Below, one piece after another: positions 37,942 to 47,019 of a DNA stretch of 64,000 bases. Both the position numbers and the translations under genes were made by a program. The notes beneath the pieces are model-generated. The model searched no databases. It was not told the DNA's origin and saw nothing but the letters and a program-made list of their open reading frames with translations. Source of the DNA: Vogesella aquatica (GTDB lineage Bacteria > Pseudomonadota > Gammaproteobacteria > Burkholderiales > Chromobacteriaceae); assembly GCF_028548455.1 (NCBI RefSeq), contig NZ_JAQQLF010000002.1, positions 124,001 through 188,000 of the forward strand, in the 5' to 3' direction. Numbering within the stretch: the stretch's first letter is position 1; the number at the start of each line of letters is the position of its first letter.

Positions 37942-39327
37942 TTAGTTGCGGATGCGGCGCAGCACTTCTTCCTTGCCGATCAAGGCCAGTACCGCGTCAA
38001 CCGACGGGGTCTGGGTGGTGCCGCATACCAGCACGCGCAGCGGCATGCCCAGCTGGCCCATCTTGATACCTTCGTCGGCGCAGAACGGCTTGAACAGGCC
38101 GTGGATGCTCTCGGCGCTCCAGCTGTCCAGTGCGGCCAGGAGGTCGGCAAAGCGCTGCATGCGCGCCAGGCTGTCGGCACCCAGGTGCTTTTCCACGTCT
38201 TCGGCTTGCGGGCTGCGCTTGGCGTAGAAGTAGTCCACTTCGCGGGCCAGGGCGTTCAGCTCTTGCACACGCTCTTTCACCAGGCCAATCACGTCGGCCA
38301 GGGCCGGGCCGTGGCGGGTGTCGACGTTGGCCGCAGCCAGGCGCTCGGCGATCAGCTCGCCCAGGCGGGCATTGTCGGCAGCCTTGATGTGCTGGGCGTT
38401 CAGCCACAGGAATTTTTCGTTGTTGAAGCGGCTGGCGGACGGGCTGACCGCTTCCAGCGAGAACCACTCGACGAATTGTTCCATGCTGAAGAATTCTTCG
38501 TCACCGTGGCCCCAACCCAGGCGCGCCAGATAGTTCAGCAGCGCTTCCGGCAGGATGCCTTTGGCAGCGTAGTCCACCACGCTGACGGCGTCGCGGCGCT
38601 TGGACATCTTCTGGCCGTCCTCGTTGAGGATCATCGGCAGGTGGCCGTATACCGGCAGCGGCGCGCCCAGTGCCAGCAGGATGTTGATCTGGCGCGGGGT
38701 GTTGTTGACGTGATCGTCACCGCGGATGACGTGGGTGATGTTCATGTCCCAGTCGTCCACTACCACGCAGAAGTTATACGTAGGGCTGCCATCCGGGCGC
38801 GCGATGATCAGGTCGTCCAGCTCTTCGTTATTGATCTCGATGCGGCCTTTTACCGCGTCTTCCCACACTACCGAGCCGGTCAGCGGGGTCTTGAAGCGTA
38901 CGACAGGCTGCACGTCTGCCGGTGGCTGCGGCAAGGTCTTGCCGTCTTCCGGGCGCCAGCGGCGGTCGTAGCGTGGTTTTTCGCCACGCGCTTCCTGCTC
39001 GGCGCGCAGCGTTTCCAGCTCTTCCTTGCTGCAGTAGCACAGGTAGGCGTGGCCGCTGGCCAGCAGTTGCTGGATCACTTCCTTGTAACGGTCAAAGCGC
39101 TGGGTCTGGTAGAACGGGCCTTCGTCGTAGTCCAGGCCAACCCAGTGCATGCCGTCCATGATGGCTTTTACCGATTCCGGCGTGGATCGCTCCAGGTCGG
39201 TATCTTCGATGCGCAGCACGAAGGTGCCGCCTTGCTTGCGGGCAAAGGCCCAGGAGAACAGTGCCGTGCGCACGCCGCCGATGTGCAGGAAACCGGTGGG
39301 GCTGGGGGCAAAACGGGTGCGGATCAT
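37942..39327 (-). CDS. gltX: Glutamyl-tRNA synthetase
   Basis: 461 residues. Class I synthetase with the HIGH-type motif in PSPTGFLHIGGVRTALFSWAFAR at the N-terminus, the RIEDTD strand, and the KMSKR loop (GQKMSKRRDAVSV) in the middle. The C-terminal helical anticodon-binding region is complete, ending KEEVLRRIRN. The presence of a non-discriminating or discriminating type cannot be read reliably. It is monocistronic with its own terminator. Codon use is strongly biased. Confidence 0.97.
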   Translation of the reverse strand: MIRTRFAPSPTGFLHIGGVRTALFSWAFARKQGGTFVLRIEDTDLERSTPESVKAIMDGMHWVGLDYDEGPFYQTQRFDRYKEVIQQLLASGHAYLCYCSKEELETLRAEQEARGEKPRYDRRWRPEDGKTLPQPPADVQPVVRFKTPLTGSVVWEDAVKGRIEINNEELDDLIIARPDGSPTYNFCVVVDDWDMNITHVIRGDDHVNNTPRQINILLALGAPLPVYGHLPMILNEDGQKMSKRRDAVSVVDYAAKGILPEALLNYLARLGWGHGDEEFFSMEQFVEWFSLEAVSPSASRFNNEKFLWLNAQHIKAADNARLGELIAERLAAANVDTRHGPALADVIGLVKERVQELNALAREVDYFYAKRSPQAEDVEKHLGADSLARMQRFADLLAALDSWSAESIHGLFKPFCADEGIKMGQLGMPLRVLVCGTTQTPSVDAVLALIGKEEVLRRIRN

Positions 39328-39443
39328 GGTCTACGCCTGCTGTGAATCGTAAAACCGGTATTGTACGTTGCCAGCGAAAGGGCGGGCAAACCGCGCAGGC
39401 GATAAATGGCCGCCAGGCAGGGCGGCCGTAGCAGTGGCAATGC

Positions 39444-40076
39444 TCAGATGGGGAAGTTGGCCGCGCCCAGGCGGCCGGCGGGCAGGCTGTCCAGCAGCAG
39501 CCACAGCGCTGTGCCGGCCAGCGTCAGCGCCATGGTGCCATTGAAGCAGGCCAGACGGCGCGGGGTGTTCAGCAGCTTTTGCAGCGCCACGCCGGCGCCG
39601 GCCCACACGCTGATACACGGCATCATGGTGATGAACACCAGCAGGAAAAACAACACGGCAGCCTGGCCGGCCGGCATGTCTTGCGGCAGGAACACCATGC
39701 CCATGTTCAGGCTCATCATCCAGGTTTTCGGGTTCAGCCACTGGAACCAGATGCCACCCATAAAGCTCATCGGTTGCTGCTCTTCTGCCTGCTTGCCCAG
39801 GGTGCCGGCTTGTTTCATCTGCCAGGCCAGATACAGCAGGTAGGCGCAGCCGGCCAGGGTTAGTGCCGGTTTGAGTGCGCCCAGCAGCGGCGCCAGCTGG
39901 CTCATGAACAGGATGATGATGGCCGATTGCAGCGCGATGCCGGTGGAAATGCCCAGCAGCGACGGTACGGTGCGGCCAAACCCGTGATTCAGGCCGCTGG
40001 CGGCCAGGATCAGGTTGTTGGGGCCGGGGGTCAGCGCCATCACGGACAGGTAAATCAGCAGGGCAGCGGTATTCAT
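39444..40076 (-). CDS. LysE/RhtB-family exporter, partner of the divergent MocR regulator
   Basis: 210 residues from ATG 40076 (MNTAALLIYLSVMALTPGPNNLILAASGLNHGFGRT). The TPGPNN turn after helix 1 and a conserved PKTWMMSLNMG segment mark the family. About six membrane helices. The open frame extends to 40163 but the extra residues precede the first helix without homology. It is divergent from a PLP-dependent MocR regulator 157 bases away, whose operator-like repeats lie between them. Export of an amino acid is likely; substrate unknown. Confidence 0.9.
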   Translation of the reverse strand: MNTAALLIYLSVMALTPGPNNLILAASGLNHGFGRTVPSLLGISTGIALQSAIIILFMSQLAPLLGALKPALTLAGCAYLLYLAWQMKQAGTLGKQAEEQQPMSFMGGIWFQWLNPKTWMMSLNMGMVFLPQDMPAGQAAVLFFLLVFITMMPCISVWAGAGVALQKLLNTPRRLACFNGTMALTLAGTALWLLLDSLPAGRLGAANFPI

Positions 40077-40168
40077 CAGGTGCGGCAACAAAGTATTAAA
40101 CGATGGGCTGCATGATAAGGTGCGGTGCATTACAATAACAGATTCAGAATTTTCAATTTGCAACCATC

Positions 40169-40224
40169 ACAGTTTGGTATGCGGCCAACTGTGCTGGTGC
40201 ATGAGCGGCCAAACTGTGCCGGTG
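40169..40224. promoter_or_regulatory. Repeated sites in the exporter/MocR divergent promoter
   Basis: Two direct repeats begin with GCGGCCAA: 40181-40199 and 40205-40224, starting 24 bases apart and matching at nearly every position (one inserted A). The core CCAAACTGT also appears inverted as ACAGTTTGG at 40169-40177. GabR/MocR regulators bind paired direct or inverted repeats of this size, so this is the probable operator of the regulator and/or exporter. Confidence 0.5.
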
Positions 40225-40233
40225 GAGCTAGCG

Positions 40234-41658
40234 ATGGCGCAAGAGACGCTTTACATGCAGCTGGTCAACGAGTGGACGGCGCTGATCCAGCGCGGCGTGC
40301 TGCGCCCGGGCGAGAAAATGCCGTCGGTGCGCAAGGCCTGCGCCCAGTACCAGGTGAGCCCGGCCACCATCCTGGCCGCCTACCGCCTGATGGAAGAGCG
40401 CGGGCTGGTAGAGGCGCGCCCGCAGTCCGGCTTTTATGTACGTACCCAGACCCGGCTGCCGTTGCCGCACATGCGCCGCCAGAGCGGCACCGTGGCCACC
40501 GGCGACGAGGTACTGGACAACATCGAGCTGGTGTTGGCCGCACAGCAGCAGCCGGGCTACCTGGACCTGTCGATGGCGTCGCCACGCGGCGGTGACTTTT
40601 ACCCCACCACGCGCCTCAAGCACATCCTGCACAAGCTCAGCCGCGAACAGCCGACGCTGGCCACCGACTACAGCTACCCGCCCGGCGCGCAGTCGCTGCG
40701 CGAGCAAGTGGCGCGGCGGGCGCTGGCCTGGGGCGTGGCGCTGGCAGCCGACGACATCGTCACCACCAACGGCTGTACCGAGGCGCTGCAGCTGGCGCTG
40801 CGCACTGTCTGCAAGCACGGCGACACCATCGGTCTGGAATCGCCTACCTACTTTCTGCTGCTGCCCTTGCTGAAAAGCCTGGGCCTGAACGTGATCGAGA
40901 TCCCCACCCATCCCACTACCGGCCTGTCACTGGACGCGCTGGAGCTGCTGCTGGAAGAAAAACGGCTGCAGGCCATCGTGGCGATGCCCACCGTGCACAA
41001 CCCGCTAGGCGCCACCATGCCGCCGGAAAACAAGAAAAGGTTGGCCGCGCTGGTGAATGCACACCGCGTGCCGCTGATTGAGGACTGCCCGCACGCCGAC
41101 CTGTTTTACGGCCAACTGACCCCGGACGCGGTGAAGGCGCACGATACCGACGGCTACGTGCTGCTGTGCGGCAGCTTCAACAAGACGCTGGCGCCCGGCT
41201 TCCGGGTGGGCTGGATTGCGCCCGGCCGCTACCGCCGCGAGCTGACGCGGCTGAAGTTTGCTTCGTCGCTGTCGCAGCCGCGCCTGCTGGAAGAAACACT
41301 GGGGGTGTATCTGCAGGACGGCGCCTACGACCAGCACCTGCGCTTTTTGCGCCGCCATTACCAGGCACAGATGGCGCGCTTGCAAGATGTGGTGGCACAG
41401 GTGTTTCCGGCCGGCACGCGCGCCACGTCGCCGACCGGAGGCTGCCTGTTGTGGGTGGAGCTGCCAGGCGAGGCTGACGCGCTGCAGCTGTCGCGCGCGG
41501 CGTATGCCGAAAAAATGCTGGTGGTGCCCGGTGCGCTGTATTCGCCGCGCGGCCGCTACCGCAACTGCATCCGCCTATCGTGCTGCTACCCGTGGAGTGA
41601 TGCGTACGAGCGCGGTTTGCACCGTCTGGCCGAGCTGAGCGCCGGGCTACTGCCCTGA
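40234..41658 (+). CDS. MocR/GabR-type transcriptional regulator (GntR HTH + aminotransferase-like domain)
   Basis: 474 residues from ATG 40234, which has GGAG seven bases upstream; ATG 40201 would also be in frame but has no ribosome site. A GntR-type winged helix (1-75; GEKMPSVRKACAQYQVSPATILAAYRLMEERGLVEARPQSGFYV) is followed by a fold-type I aminotransferase domain. The PLP lysine is Lys317 in SFNKTLAPGFRVGW. It should sense an amino acid or vitamin B6 and act at the neighbouring divergent LysE/RhtB exporter. The operator-like repeats overlap its 5' flank. Confidence 0.93.
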   Translation: MAQETLYMQLVNEWTALIQRGVLRPGEKMPSVRKACAQYQVSPATILAAYRLMEERGLVEARPQSGFYVRTQTRLPLPHMRRQSGTVATGDEVLDNIELVLAAQQQPGYLDLSMASPRGGDFYPTTRLKHILHKLSREQPTLATDYSYPPGAQSLREQVARRALAWGVALAADDIVTTNGCTEALQLALRTVCKHGDTIGLESPTYFLLLPLLKSLGLNVIEIPTHPTTGLSLDALELLLEEKRLQAIVAMPTVHNPLGATMPPENKKRLAALVNAHRVPLIEDCPHADLFYGQLTPDAVKAHDTDGYVLLCGSFNKTLAPGFRVGWIAPGRYRRELTRLKFASSLSQPRLLEETLGVYLQDGAYDQHLRFLRRHYQAQMARLQDVVAQVFPAGTRATSPTGGCLLWVELPGEADALQLSRAAYAEKMLVVPGALYSPRGRYRNCIRLSCCYPWSDAYERGLHRLAELSAGLLP

Positions 41659-41910
41659 GTGTGGCTCAAGGGCTTGTGCTGGGTGTCGATATAGCAATGG
41701 GGTGTACTGGGTACCAAATGGCATGGCTGGTTTAAAATGAAATTGCCTTTTAACAGCTATAAGCGAATGTCGGCGATATGTTTGTATCGATAGAGCGCAC
41801 TGCGGTACGCTTGGTTTTATCGCGAGTTTGGTTTTGTAAAGCGTGCGCCGTGCCACAAGTACGATGCGCTAATCTAGAAGTAGTCTCGAGCGGGGTCAGA
41901 TAAGGCAGCT

Positions 41911-42414
41911 ATGACGCAGGAACGGGGTTTTACGCTGGTAGAGCTAATCATTACGGTAGCCATCATCGCCATCGTCATGTCGTATGCCGTGCCGGCCTAC
42001 TCGCGTTTTGTCGCGCAGAACAAGGTGCAATCCTTTGCTTATGCGCTGGCTTCGGATCTGAACAACGCCCGCTCCGAGGCGATACGCCGCGGGTTTGATG
42101 TCAGCGTGTGCGCGGCTTCTTCCAGCACGGCTACCAGCTGTGGTGCTGCGACAGACTGGAACAAGAACTGGATTACCATCGTCCAGGGTGGTGGGGCCAG
42201 TGGCACCGTGCTGAAGGTGCATCAGGCAGAGGCGGGGGCCAACGCATCCAGCAGTTTGGCGGGTTTGCGCTTTGCACCGAGCGGCCAGGTGAAAAGCACA
42301 GCAACGAATGCCCGCGTAGCCAACAACCAGCTCATCACCTTCAGTAATAGTGACAACACGGTGTCCGCCAATGTCACGGTGGCACCCTACGGTACGATCA
42401 GGGTGACGAACTAA
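41911..42414 (+). CDS. pilH: Type IV minor pilin, FimT/FimU (PilH) family
   Basis: 167 residues. Class III signal peptide MTQERG^FTLVELIITVAIIAIVMSYAVPAY with cleavage after Gly6 and Glu at +5, followed by the GspH/FimT-type domain (LASDLNNARSEAIRRGFDVSVCAA). First of five consecutive prepilin genes. In Neisseria the same order is called pilH-pilI-pilJ-pilK-pilX; these proteins prime type IV pilus assembly at the inner membrane. The 250-base upstream region is AT-richer than the genes and probably carries the operon promoter, though I cannot point to a clear sigma-54 site. Confidence 0.92.
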   Translation: MTQERGFTLVELIITVAIIAIVMSYAVPAYSRFVAQNKVQSFAYALASDLNNARSEAIRRGFDVSVCAASSSTATSCGAATDWNKNWITIVQGGGASGTVLKVHQAEAGANASSSLAGLRFAPSGQVKSTATNARVANNQLITFSNSDNTVSANVTVAPYGTIRVTN

Positions 42415-43004
42415 TGAATAATCCTGTTCGAATGCACGGTTTCGCCTTTGTCGAGCTGCTGGTGTCGGTGGTCATCATCGGTTTTGGCCTACTGGCGATT
42501 TCTGCGCTACAGACCAATGCCCTGCAGGCGACCAACGCTGCCTATTTGCGTACCGCTGCCAGTGAATACGCGGTGGCATTTTCGGAACGCATGCGCACCA
42601 ATACAGCAGACAGTATTTACCGTTACGACGAAGACAATAGCGTGTATATCCTGGCGCCTGTGGTGGCCTGCTACCTTCAGCAGGCGTCGAATACCGCGCT
42701 GACCGACCGGGCGACAGAGTGCGCCAAGGTGACCAATGCCAGCCAGACAGCCATTATGAACGCTGATATAGCCTCGATGACGCAGTGGGTAACCGATGCC
42801 TCCGGCACGCTACCGCAGGGGACCTGGGCGCTGAACTTGTTACGCAACGGCGCTGTAGCCAGCGGTATCACGGCGGCCAACTGCAATTTCTCGCTGGCAA
42901 CCGGCGCCGCGGCAAGCCAGCCCTGCTCTTTGCAGGTGTCGGTGACCTGGCAAGAGCTGCGCGCCTCGGCGACAGTTGCCAGTATCAGTTACACATTCCG
43001 GTGA
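42414..43004 (+). CDS. pilV: Type IV minor pilin, PilV (PilI) family
   Basis: 196 residues. MNNPVRMHG^FAFVELLVSVVIIGFGLLAISALQ is a class III prepilin leader with Glu at +5. The domain that follows (TNAAYLRTAASEYAVAFSERMRTN) is typical of PilV. The ATG shares one base with the upstream stop, so translation is coupled. It contains a GCGGCCAACT sequence near the 3' end. The globular domain has cysteines that may form disulfides. Confidence 0.92.
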   Translation: MNNPVRMHGFAFVELLVSVVIIGFGLLAISALQTNALQATNAAYLRTAASEYAVAFSERMRTNTADSIYRYDEDNSVYILAPVVACYLQQASNTALTDRATECAKVTNASQTAIMNADIASMTQWVTDASGTLPQGTWALNLLRNGAVASGITAANCNFSLATGAAASQPCSLQVSVTWQELRASATVASISYTFR

Positions 43005-43009
43005 GCACC

Positions 43010-43729
43010 ATGAGAAACAAACAAGCCGGTTTGACCATTATCGAGCTGATGCTGTCGCTGGCACTGTCGCTCTTTCTGATTCTGGTTGCGGCCCAGTTTT
43101 TTGTGGCCAACAAAATGACCTACCGCACCCAGCAGGCTCAGGCCGATATTCAGGAGCGTGGCCGTTTTGCCAGCTCCTGGCTGGCGCAGCAGCTGCGCCA
43201 GGCAGGCTATATCGGCGCGGTGCAGGTAGCCACTACAGATTTCAACACCGTGTTCGCGTCGCAAAACGCTAGCGGTACAGCACTGGCCATGGCGGCTGGG
43301 CAAGTGTTGCTGGGCACATCCGGCACGGTGCAGGTGCGTTACCGCGGTGCCGACGATACCAGCCTGGTGAATTGCCAGGGCCAAGGGGTGGCAGCCAATA
43401 CCACGGCCACGCATATGATCAATACCAGTGGTACCAGCTTGATGTGTGATGGCACCGAGGTGGTACCTGGTGTCGTGCAGTTACGGGTGCAATACGGCCA
43501 GGATAGCGTGAACCCGCTGGACCGCATTGCAGACCAGTACGTGCAAAACGCACCGGCTTCTGCCGTGTATGCGGTCAGGTTATGCTTGCTGGTACAATCG
43601 CTGGAAAACAATGTCAGCCCGGTAAGCCAGACTATTGCAGCGGACTGTGATGGTAATGCGTATACCCCTGCCAACCGCGCGATGGCGAAAGTGTTCCGGT
43701 CTTCGGTTTATCTGAGGAATATCCCATGA
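43010..43729 (+). CDS. pilW: Type IV minor pilin, PilW (PilJ) family
   Basis: 239 residues from ATG 43010 (MRNKQAG^LTIIELMLSLALSLFLILVAAQFFV). Glu at +5 of the mature chain is present. The region after it (TYRTQQAQADIQERGRFASSWLAQQLRQAGYIG) is the PilW signature. The frame is open further upstream but enters the pilV gene. The stop overlaps the pilX start (ATGA). Confidence 0.92.
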   Translation: MRNKQAGLTIIELMLSLALSLFLILVAAQFFVANKMTYRTQQAQADIQERGRFASSWLAQQLRQAGYIGAVQVATTDFNTVFASQNASGTALAMAAGQVLLGTSGTVQVRYRGADDTSLVNCQGQGVAANTTATHMINTSGTSLMCDGTEVVPGVVQLRVQYGQDSVNPLDRIADQYVQNAPASAVYAVRLCLLVQSLENNVSPVSQTIAADCDGNAYTPANRAMAKVFRSSVYLRNIP

Positions 43730-44139
43730 GCAGGGTAGCAATGCAGCAGGGGTTTTCCCTGCTGGTGGTGATGGTTTTCCTGCTGGTGCTGGGTTTACTG
43801 GGCTTTGCCGTGACCAAAAGCGCCATTGTGCAAGAGAAAATCTCGGGCAACCTGCGTGAGAAGAACGTCTCGTTTCTGGCGGCAGAGGCCGCGCTGCGCG
43901 AAGGTGAAATCTATCTGACCACCGTGGAAGACCTGGCCAGTATCACCGCTTCCAGCTCGCTTCCCGCACAGAATGTGGTTTCATCGCTAGCCGGGGCATC
44001 GGCCAGCTACACCATAGGCTGTGTCAATAACTGTACGGCGTCGGCTGGTAAAGTCTATTACCGCATCGTGGCCAATGGTACCGGTGTGCGCAATGACTCG
44101 GTCACCGCATTGGAAGCGGTTGTGTCGGTAGAAGAGTAA
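43726..44139 (+). CDS. pilX: Type IV minor pilin, PilX/PilK family
   Basis: 137 residues. MSRVAMQQG^[23 protein letters not shown]. The +5 position is Val, not Glu, as expected for PilX/PilK and GspK relatives, which cap the pilus tip and do not need Glu5. The [26 protein letters not shown] helix is typical. It is much shorter than the PilX of many pseudomonads, in keeping with Neisseriales PilK. Confidence 0.9.
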   Translation: MSRVAMQQGFSLLVVMVFLLVLGLLGFAVTKSAIVQEKISGNLREKNVSFLAAEAALREGEIYLTTVEDLASITASSSLPAQNVVSSLAGASASYTIGCVNNCTASAGKVYYRIVANGTGVRNDSVTALEAVVSVEE

Positions 44140-44201
44140 GCGGCCAACAGGCTTTGGCAAGCAAGGGCAGGCCAGTGTGGCTATGCCCTAATGGAGAAAA
44201 A

Positions 44202-44633
44202 ATGAAGCAAAACCAGGGTTTTACCTTGATCGAACTGGTAATCGTGGTGGCCATTGTGGGTATCCTGTCTGCTATCGCCATGCCGATGTACCGCGATTAT
44301 GTTGTGCGTTCCAACCGTACCGAGGCCAAGACGGCATTGGCTGCTGTCGCGTTGGCACAGGAGCGCTACTACTCGGTGAATAACCAGTACAGTACGACGA
44401 TTGCCTCGCTGGGCACCGTGATGGGTTTGAACAGCAGCGGTGTTACCGATAACGGTTTTTACAGCATCAGCGTTACTGCGGCCAACCCGGCTGCCAGCTA
44501 TACCCTGAGCGCCACTCCGCAAAGCAAAGCCGGGCAGAATACCGACAAGTGCAATATCCTGACGCTCAGTAGCACTGGCAGCAAAGGCGTCAGCACAACT
44601 TACAGCGGGTATAGTGCGGCCAACTGCTGGTAA
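44202..44633 (+). CDS. pilE: Minor type IV pilin, PilE/ComP-like (fifth pilin of the operon)
   Basis: 143 residues from ATG 44202 (GGAG upstream). MKQNQG^[54 protein letters not shown] is a standard pilin leader and helix, with Glu at +5. A C-terminal disulfide loop runs from KCNILTL to the cysteine in AANCW. It holds the position of Neisseria pilX/pilL. In Pseudomonas the pilY1 gene would lie between pilX and pilE; here only 62 bases do. A member of this class, ComP, is the Neisseria receptor for DNA uptake sequences; whether this one binds DNA is unknown. Confidence 0.9.
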   Translation: MKQNQGFTLIELVIVVAIVGILSAIAMPMYRDYVVRSNRTEAKTALAAVALAQERYYSVNNQYSTTIASLGTVMGLNSSGVTDNGFYSISVTAANPAASYTLSATPQSKAGQNTDKCNILTLSSTGSKGVSTTYSGYSAANCW

Positions 44634-44767
44634 GTGGTGTCATGCAGCTGGCGTCTGGGCGCGCGCTGCATTAAGATAGCCCCCTTTTTGCCGGATGGCG
44701 TCGCTGTCCTAGTGTCTTGTTTTTGAAAGGACTGCGCGCAAACGTGTTTTGCCCAGTGACTTGAACC

Positions 44768-45235
44768 ATGAAGAATGCAATGAAATCCAATAATGAAACG
44801 GCACTGGGTGCCGCACTGAAGACGGCAGTACAAAGTCTGAGCAAGAAAAGCCAGACCGAAATGATTGCTGCCCATGTTTACGCCAAATACGAAGTGTTCA
44901 AGCGCTTCCTGCCGCTGGCGCTGGGTATTCACGAAACACTGATCGCTGCGCTGCCGCAGTTCGATGCACAGCTGGTTGCCCGCGTACTGGCGAACCACTG
45001 CCGCCGTCAGCGCTATATCAAGTCGCTGGCCCGTGGTGGCAAGCGCTTTGATCTGGCCATGAAACCGGTAGGTGTGGTGAGCCCGGAAGAAAAAGCTGCT
45101 GCCGAACGCATGGCGCAGCCACGCCCAGCCAAAGCAGACGCAGCCGCCCCGGTGGCAGACCTGCCTGTTGCTGCCGAGGGTGTCGCACCCGACGCAGTTG
45201 CTGCTACACCGGCCACCGAGCCTGCTGCAGAGTAA
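44768..45235 (+). CDS. proQ: ProQ/FinO-family RNA-binding protein
   Basis: 155 residues. The ProQ/FINO domain spans about 20-105: [27 protein letters not shown], then ALANHCRRQ-like [37 protein letters not shown], with the basic patch that binds small RNAs and mRNA 3' ends. A low-complexity Ala/Pro tail follows and there is no C-terminal Tudor-like domain, so it resembles the short N. meningitidis ProQ more than E. coli ProQ. It is 134 bases after the pilin operon and probably separately transcribed. ATG 44780 is an alternative start. Confidence 0.9.
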   Translation: MKNAMKSNNETALGAALKTAVQSLSKKSQTEMIAAHVYAKYEVFKRFLPLALGIHETLIAALPQFDAQLVARVLANHCRRQRYIKSLARGGKRFDLAMKPVGVVSPEEKAAAERMAQPRPAKADAAAPVADLPVAAEGVAPDAVAATPATEPAAE

Positions 45236-45254
45236 GACAGCCTTGCTGTAAACC

Positions 45255-45289
45255 AACCCCTCCGGCCTGTGCTAGAGGGGTTTTGTTTT
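45255..45289 (+). terminator. Terminator after proQ
   Basis: Stem AACCCCTC / GAGGGGTT (with CTAG in the loop) followed by TTGTTTTT. Confidence 0.8.
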
Positions 45290-45318
45290 TATCGGGCTAC
45301 GGTGGTAGCCAGGAAAGG

Positions 45319-45861
45319 ATGCGCATGTTGACCAGGCAGCACGATGTCACTATTGAGCTGTGGCGAGGTGATATTACCCGGCTGACGGTAGACGCCATCG
45401 TCAATGCGGCCAACCGCGGCCTGCGTGGCGGCGGCGGGGTAGACGGCGCCATACACCGTGCCGCTGGCCCGGGCATGCTGCAGGCCTGTTTGCAGCACGG
45501 GTTTTGCCCGGTGGGCGAGGTGCGGGTGACGCCCGGTTTCGCGCTGCCGGCGCGCTGGGTGTTTCATACCGTCGGCCCGGTATGGCGTGGTGGCGATGAG
45601 GGCGAGGCGGAACAGCTGGCGCAGTGTTACCGCCATTGCCTGGACGAAGCGGCCAACCGTGGCGTGCGCGAGCTGGCGTTCCCGGCCATCAGCTGCGGTG
45701 TATACGGTTACCCGGCGCTGGCAGCGATGAGCGTGGCGTGGCAGGCCATTACCCAATGGTTGGCCGCAGCGCCGGCGCATGATTTGCAGCGCATCGTGCT
45801 GGTGGCCTTCGAGGACAGCGTCTGGCAAGCCGGCTGCCGCGTCATGCCGGGCATCAGCTAG
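45319..45861 (+). CDS. Macrodomain protein, O-acetyl-ADP-ribose deacetylase-like (YmdB type)
   Basis: 180 residues from ATG 45319; ATG 45325 is equally well placed behind AGGAAAGG. The macrodomain signature [27 protein letters not shown] and the second loop [12 protein letters not shown] are intact, as expected for an ADP-ribose-binding hydrolase. It likely removes acetyl or ADP-ribose groups and may also touch RNase III regulation as YmdB does in E. coli. The gene holds three GGTTGGCCGC motif copies (45406, 45649, 45758) within 360 bases. Monocistronic. Confidence 0.9.
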   Translation: MRMLTRQHDVTIELWRGDITRLTVDAIVNAANRGLRGGGGVDGAIHRAAGPGMLQACLQHGFCPVGEVRVTPGFALPARWVFHTVGPVWRGGDEGEAEQLAQCYRHCLDEAANRGVRELAFPAISCGVYGYPALAAMSVAWQAITQWLAAAPAHDLQRIVLVAFEDSVWQAGCRVMPGIS

Positions 45862-45981
45862 CGCCGGTTATAGGCAAGCGTTCGAAACTTAGCAAAAAAC
45901 GGTATTAGTCAGCGCGGGTACGGCTGTATAGAATTGCGCAGCATAACGGCTCGCGCCGTGCGCTCAACAGGAGAATAAACA

Positions 45982-46917
45982 ATGCGTATTGCCTCTTCCG
46001 TCACCGACCTTATCGGCAACACCCCGCTGGTACGCCTGAACCGTGTCACCGAAGGCGCCGGCGCCACTGTGGTGGCCAAACTGGAGTTCTTCAACCCGGG
46101 CCACAGCGTGAAAGACCGTATTGCCGCAGCCATGATCGAAGCCGCCGAGCAAGACGGCAAGATCGGCCCCGGCACCGTGATTGTGGAGCCGACCTCGGGC
46201 AATACCGGTATCGGCCTGGCCATGGTGTGCGCGGCGCGTGGTTACAAGCTGATCATCACCATGCCGGAAACCATGAGCCGCGAACGCCGCCAGCTGCTGC
46301 GTGCCTACGGTGCCGAACTGGTGCTGACCCCGGGCCCGGACGGCATGGGCGGCGCTATCGCCAAGGCGCGCGAGATCGTGGCGGCCAACCCCGATACCCA
46401 CTACCTGCCGCAGCAGTTTGAAAACCCGGCCAACCCCGAGATCCACCGCAACACGACCGCCGAAGAAATCTGGCGCGATACCGACGGCCAGGTCGACATT
46501 CTGGTAGCGGGTGTGGGTACCGGCGGCACCATTACCGGCGTGGGCGAAGTGCTGAAAGCGCGCAAGCCGGGCGTACAGATCGTGGCAGTCGAGCCTGACG
46601 CGTCGCCGGTACTGTCCGGTGGTGCCAAGGGCCCGCACCCGATCCAGGGCATCGGCGCCGGCTTTGTGCCGCCCATCCTGAATACCGGCATCTACGACGA
46701 GATCATCCGCGTGGGCAACGACGACGCGTTCGACACCGCCCGCAATGTGGCCACCCAGGAAGGCGTGCTGGTAGGTATCTCGTCCGGCGCGGCCGTGTGG
46801 GCCGCACTGCAGCTGGCCAAGCGCCCGGAAAACGCCGGCAAGCTGATCGTGGTGGTGATTCCCTCCTTTGGCGAGCGCTACTTGTCTACCGCGCTGTTCC
46901 AGCACCTGGCCGACTGA
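45982..46917 (+). CDS. cysK: Cysteine synthase A (O-acetylserine sulfhydrylase)
   Basis: 311 residues with AGGAG upstream. PLP enzyme condensing O-acetylserine with sulfide. The lysine that binds PLP is Lys44 in [22 protein letters not shown] binds the substrate and [16 protein letters not shown] the phosphate. [12 protein letters not shown] and [10 protein letters not shown] complete the family pattern. It could be cysM, but the SxGNTG and length are closer to CysK. Monocistronic with its own terminator. Together with the rhodanese locus, it ties the window to sulfur metabolism, though they are 11 kb apart. Confidence 0.95.
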   Translation: MRIASSVTDLIGNTPLVRLNRVTEGAGATVVAKLEFFNPGHSVKDRIAAAMIEAAEQDGKIGPGTVIVEPTSGNTGIGLAMVCAARGYKLIITMPETMSRERRQLLRAYGAELVLTPGPDGMGGAIAKAREIVAANPDTHYLPQQFENPANPEIHRNTTAEEIWRDTDGQVDILVAGVGTGGTITGVGEVLKARKPGVQIVAVEPDASPVLSGGAKGPHPIQGIGAGFVPPILNTGIYDEIIRVGNDDAFDTARNVATQEGVLVGISSGAAVWAALQLAKRPENAGKLIVVVIPSFGERYLSTALFQHLAD

Positions 46918-46939
46918 TTATCGCTAGCACCCCAGTTGC

Positions 46940-46966
46940 AACCCTGCCTGTGTGGCAGGGTTTTTC
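46940..46966 (+). terminator. Terminator after cysK
   Basis: Stem AACCCTGCC / GGCAGGGTT with loop TGTGT and a T-rich tail. Confidence 0.92.
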
Positions 46967-47019
46967 TTTTATGGAAGGCAAGGCCGCGCCAGCCGCTATT
47001 CGGGTTTACAATCGGTAGC

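Noticed and set aside
41659-41910. Sigma-54 promoter before the minor-pilin operon
   Set aside because: TGGCATGG is present but the GC of the -12 element is missing at the required spacing.
43726-44139. PilX as a degenerate pilin because Glu+5 is missing
   Set aside because: Lack of Glu5 is normal for the PilX/PilK/GspK class, and the rest of the leader is intact.
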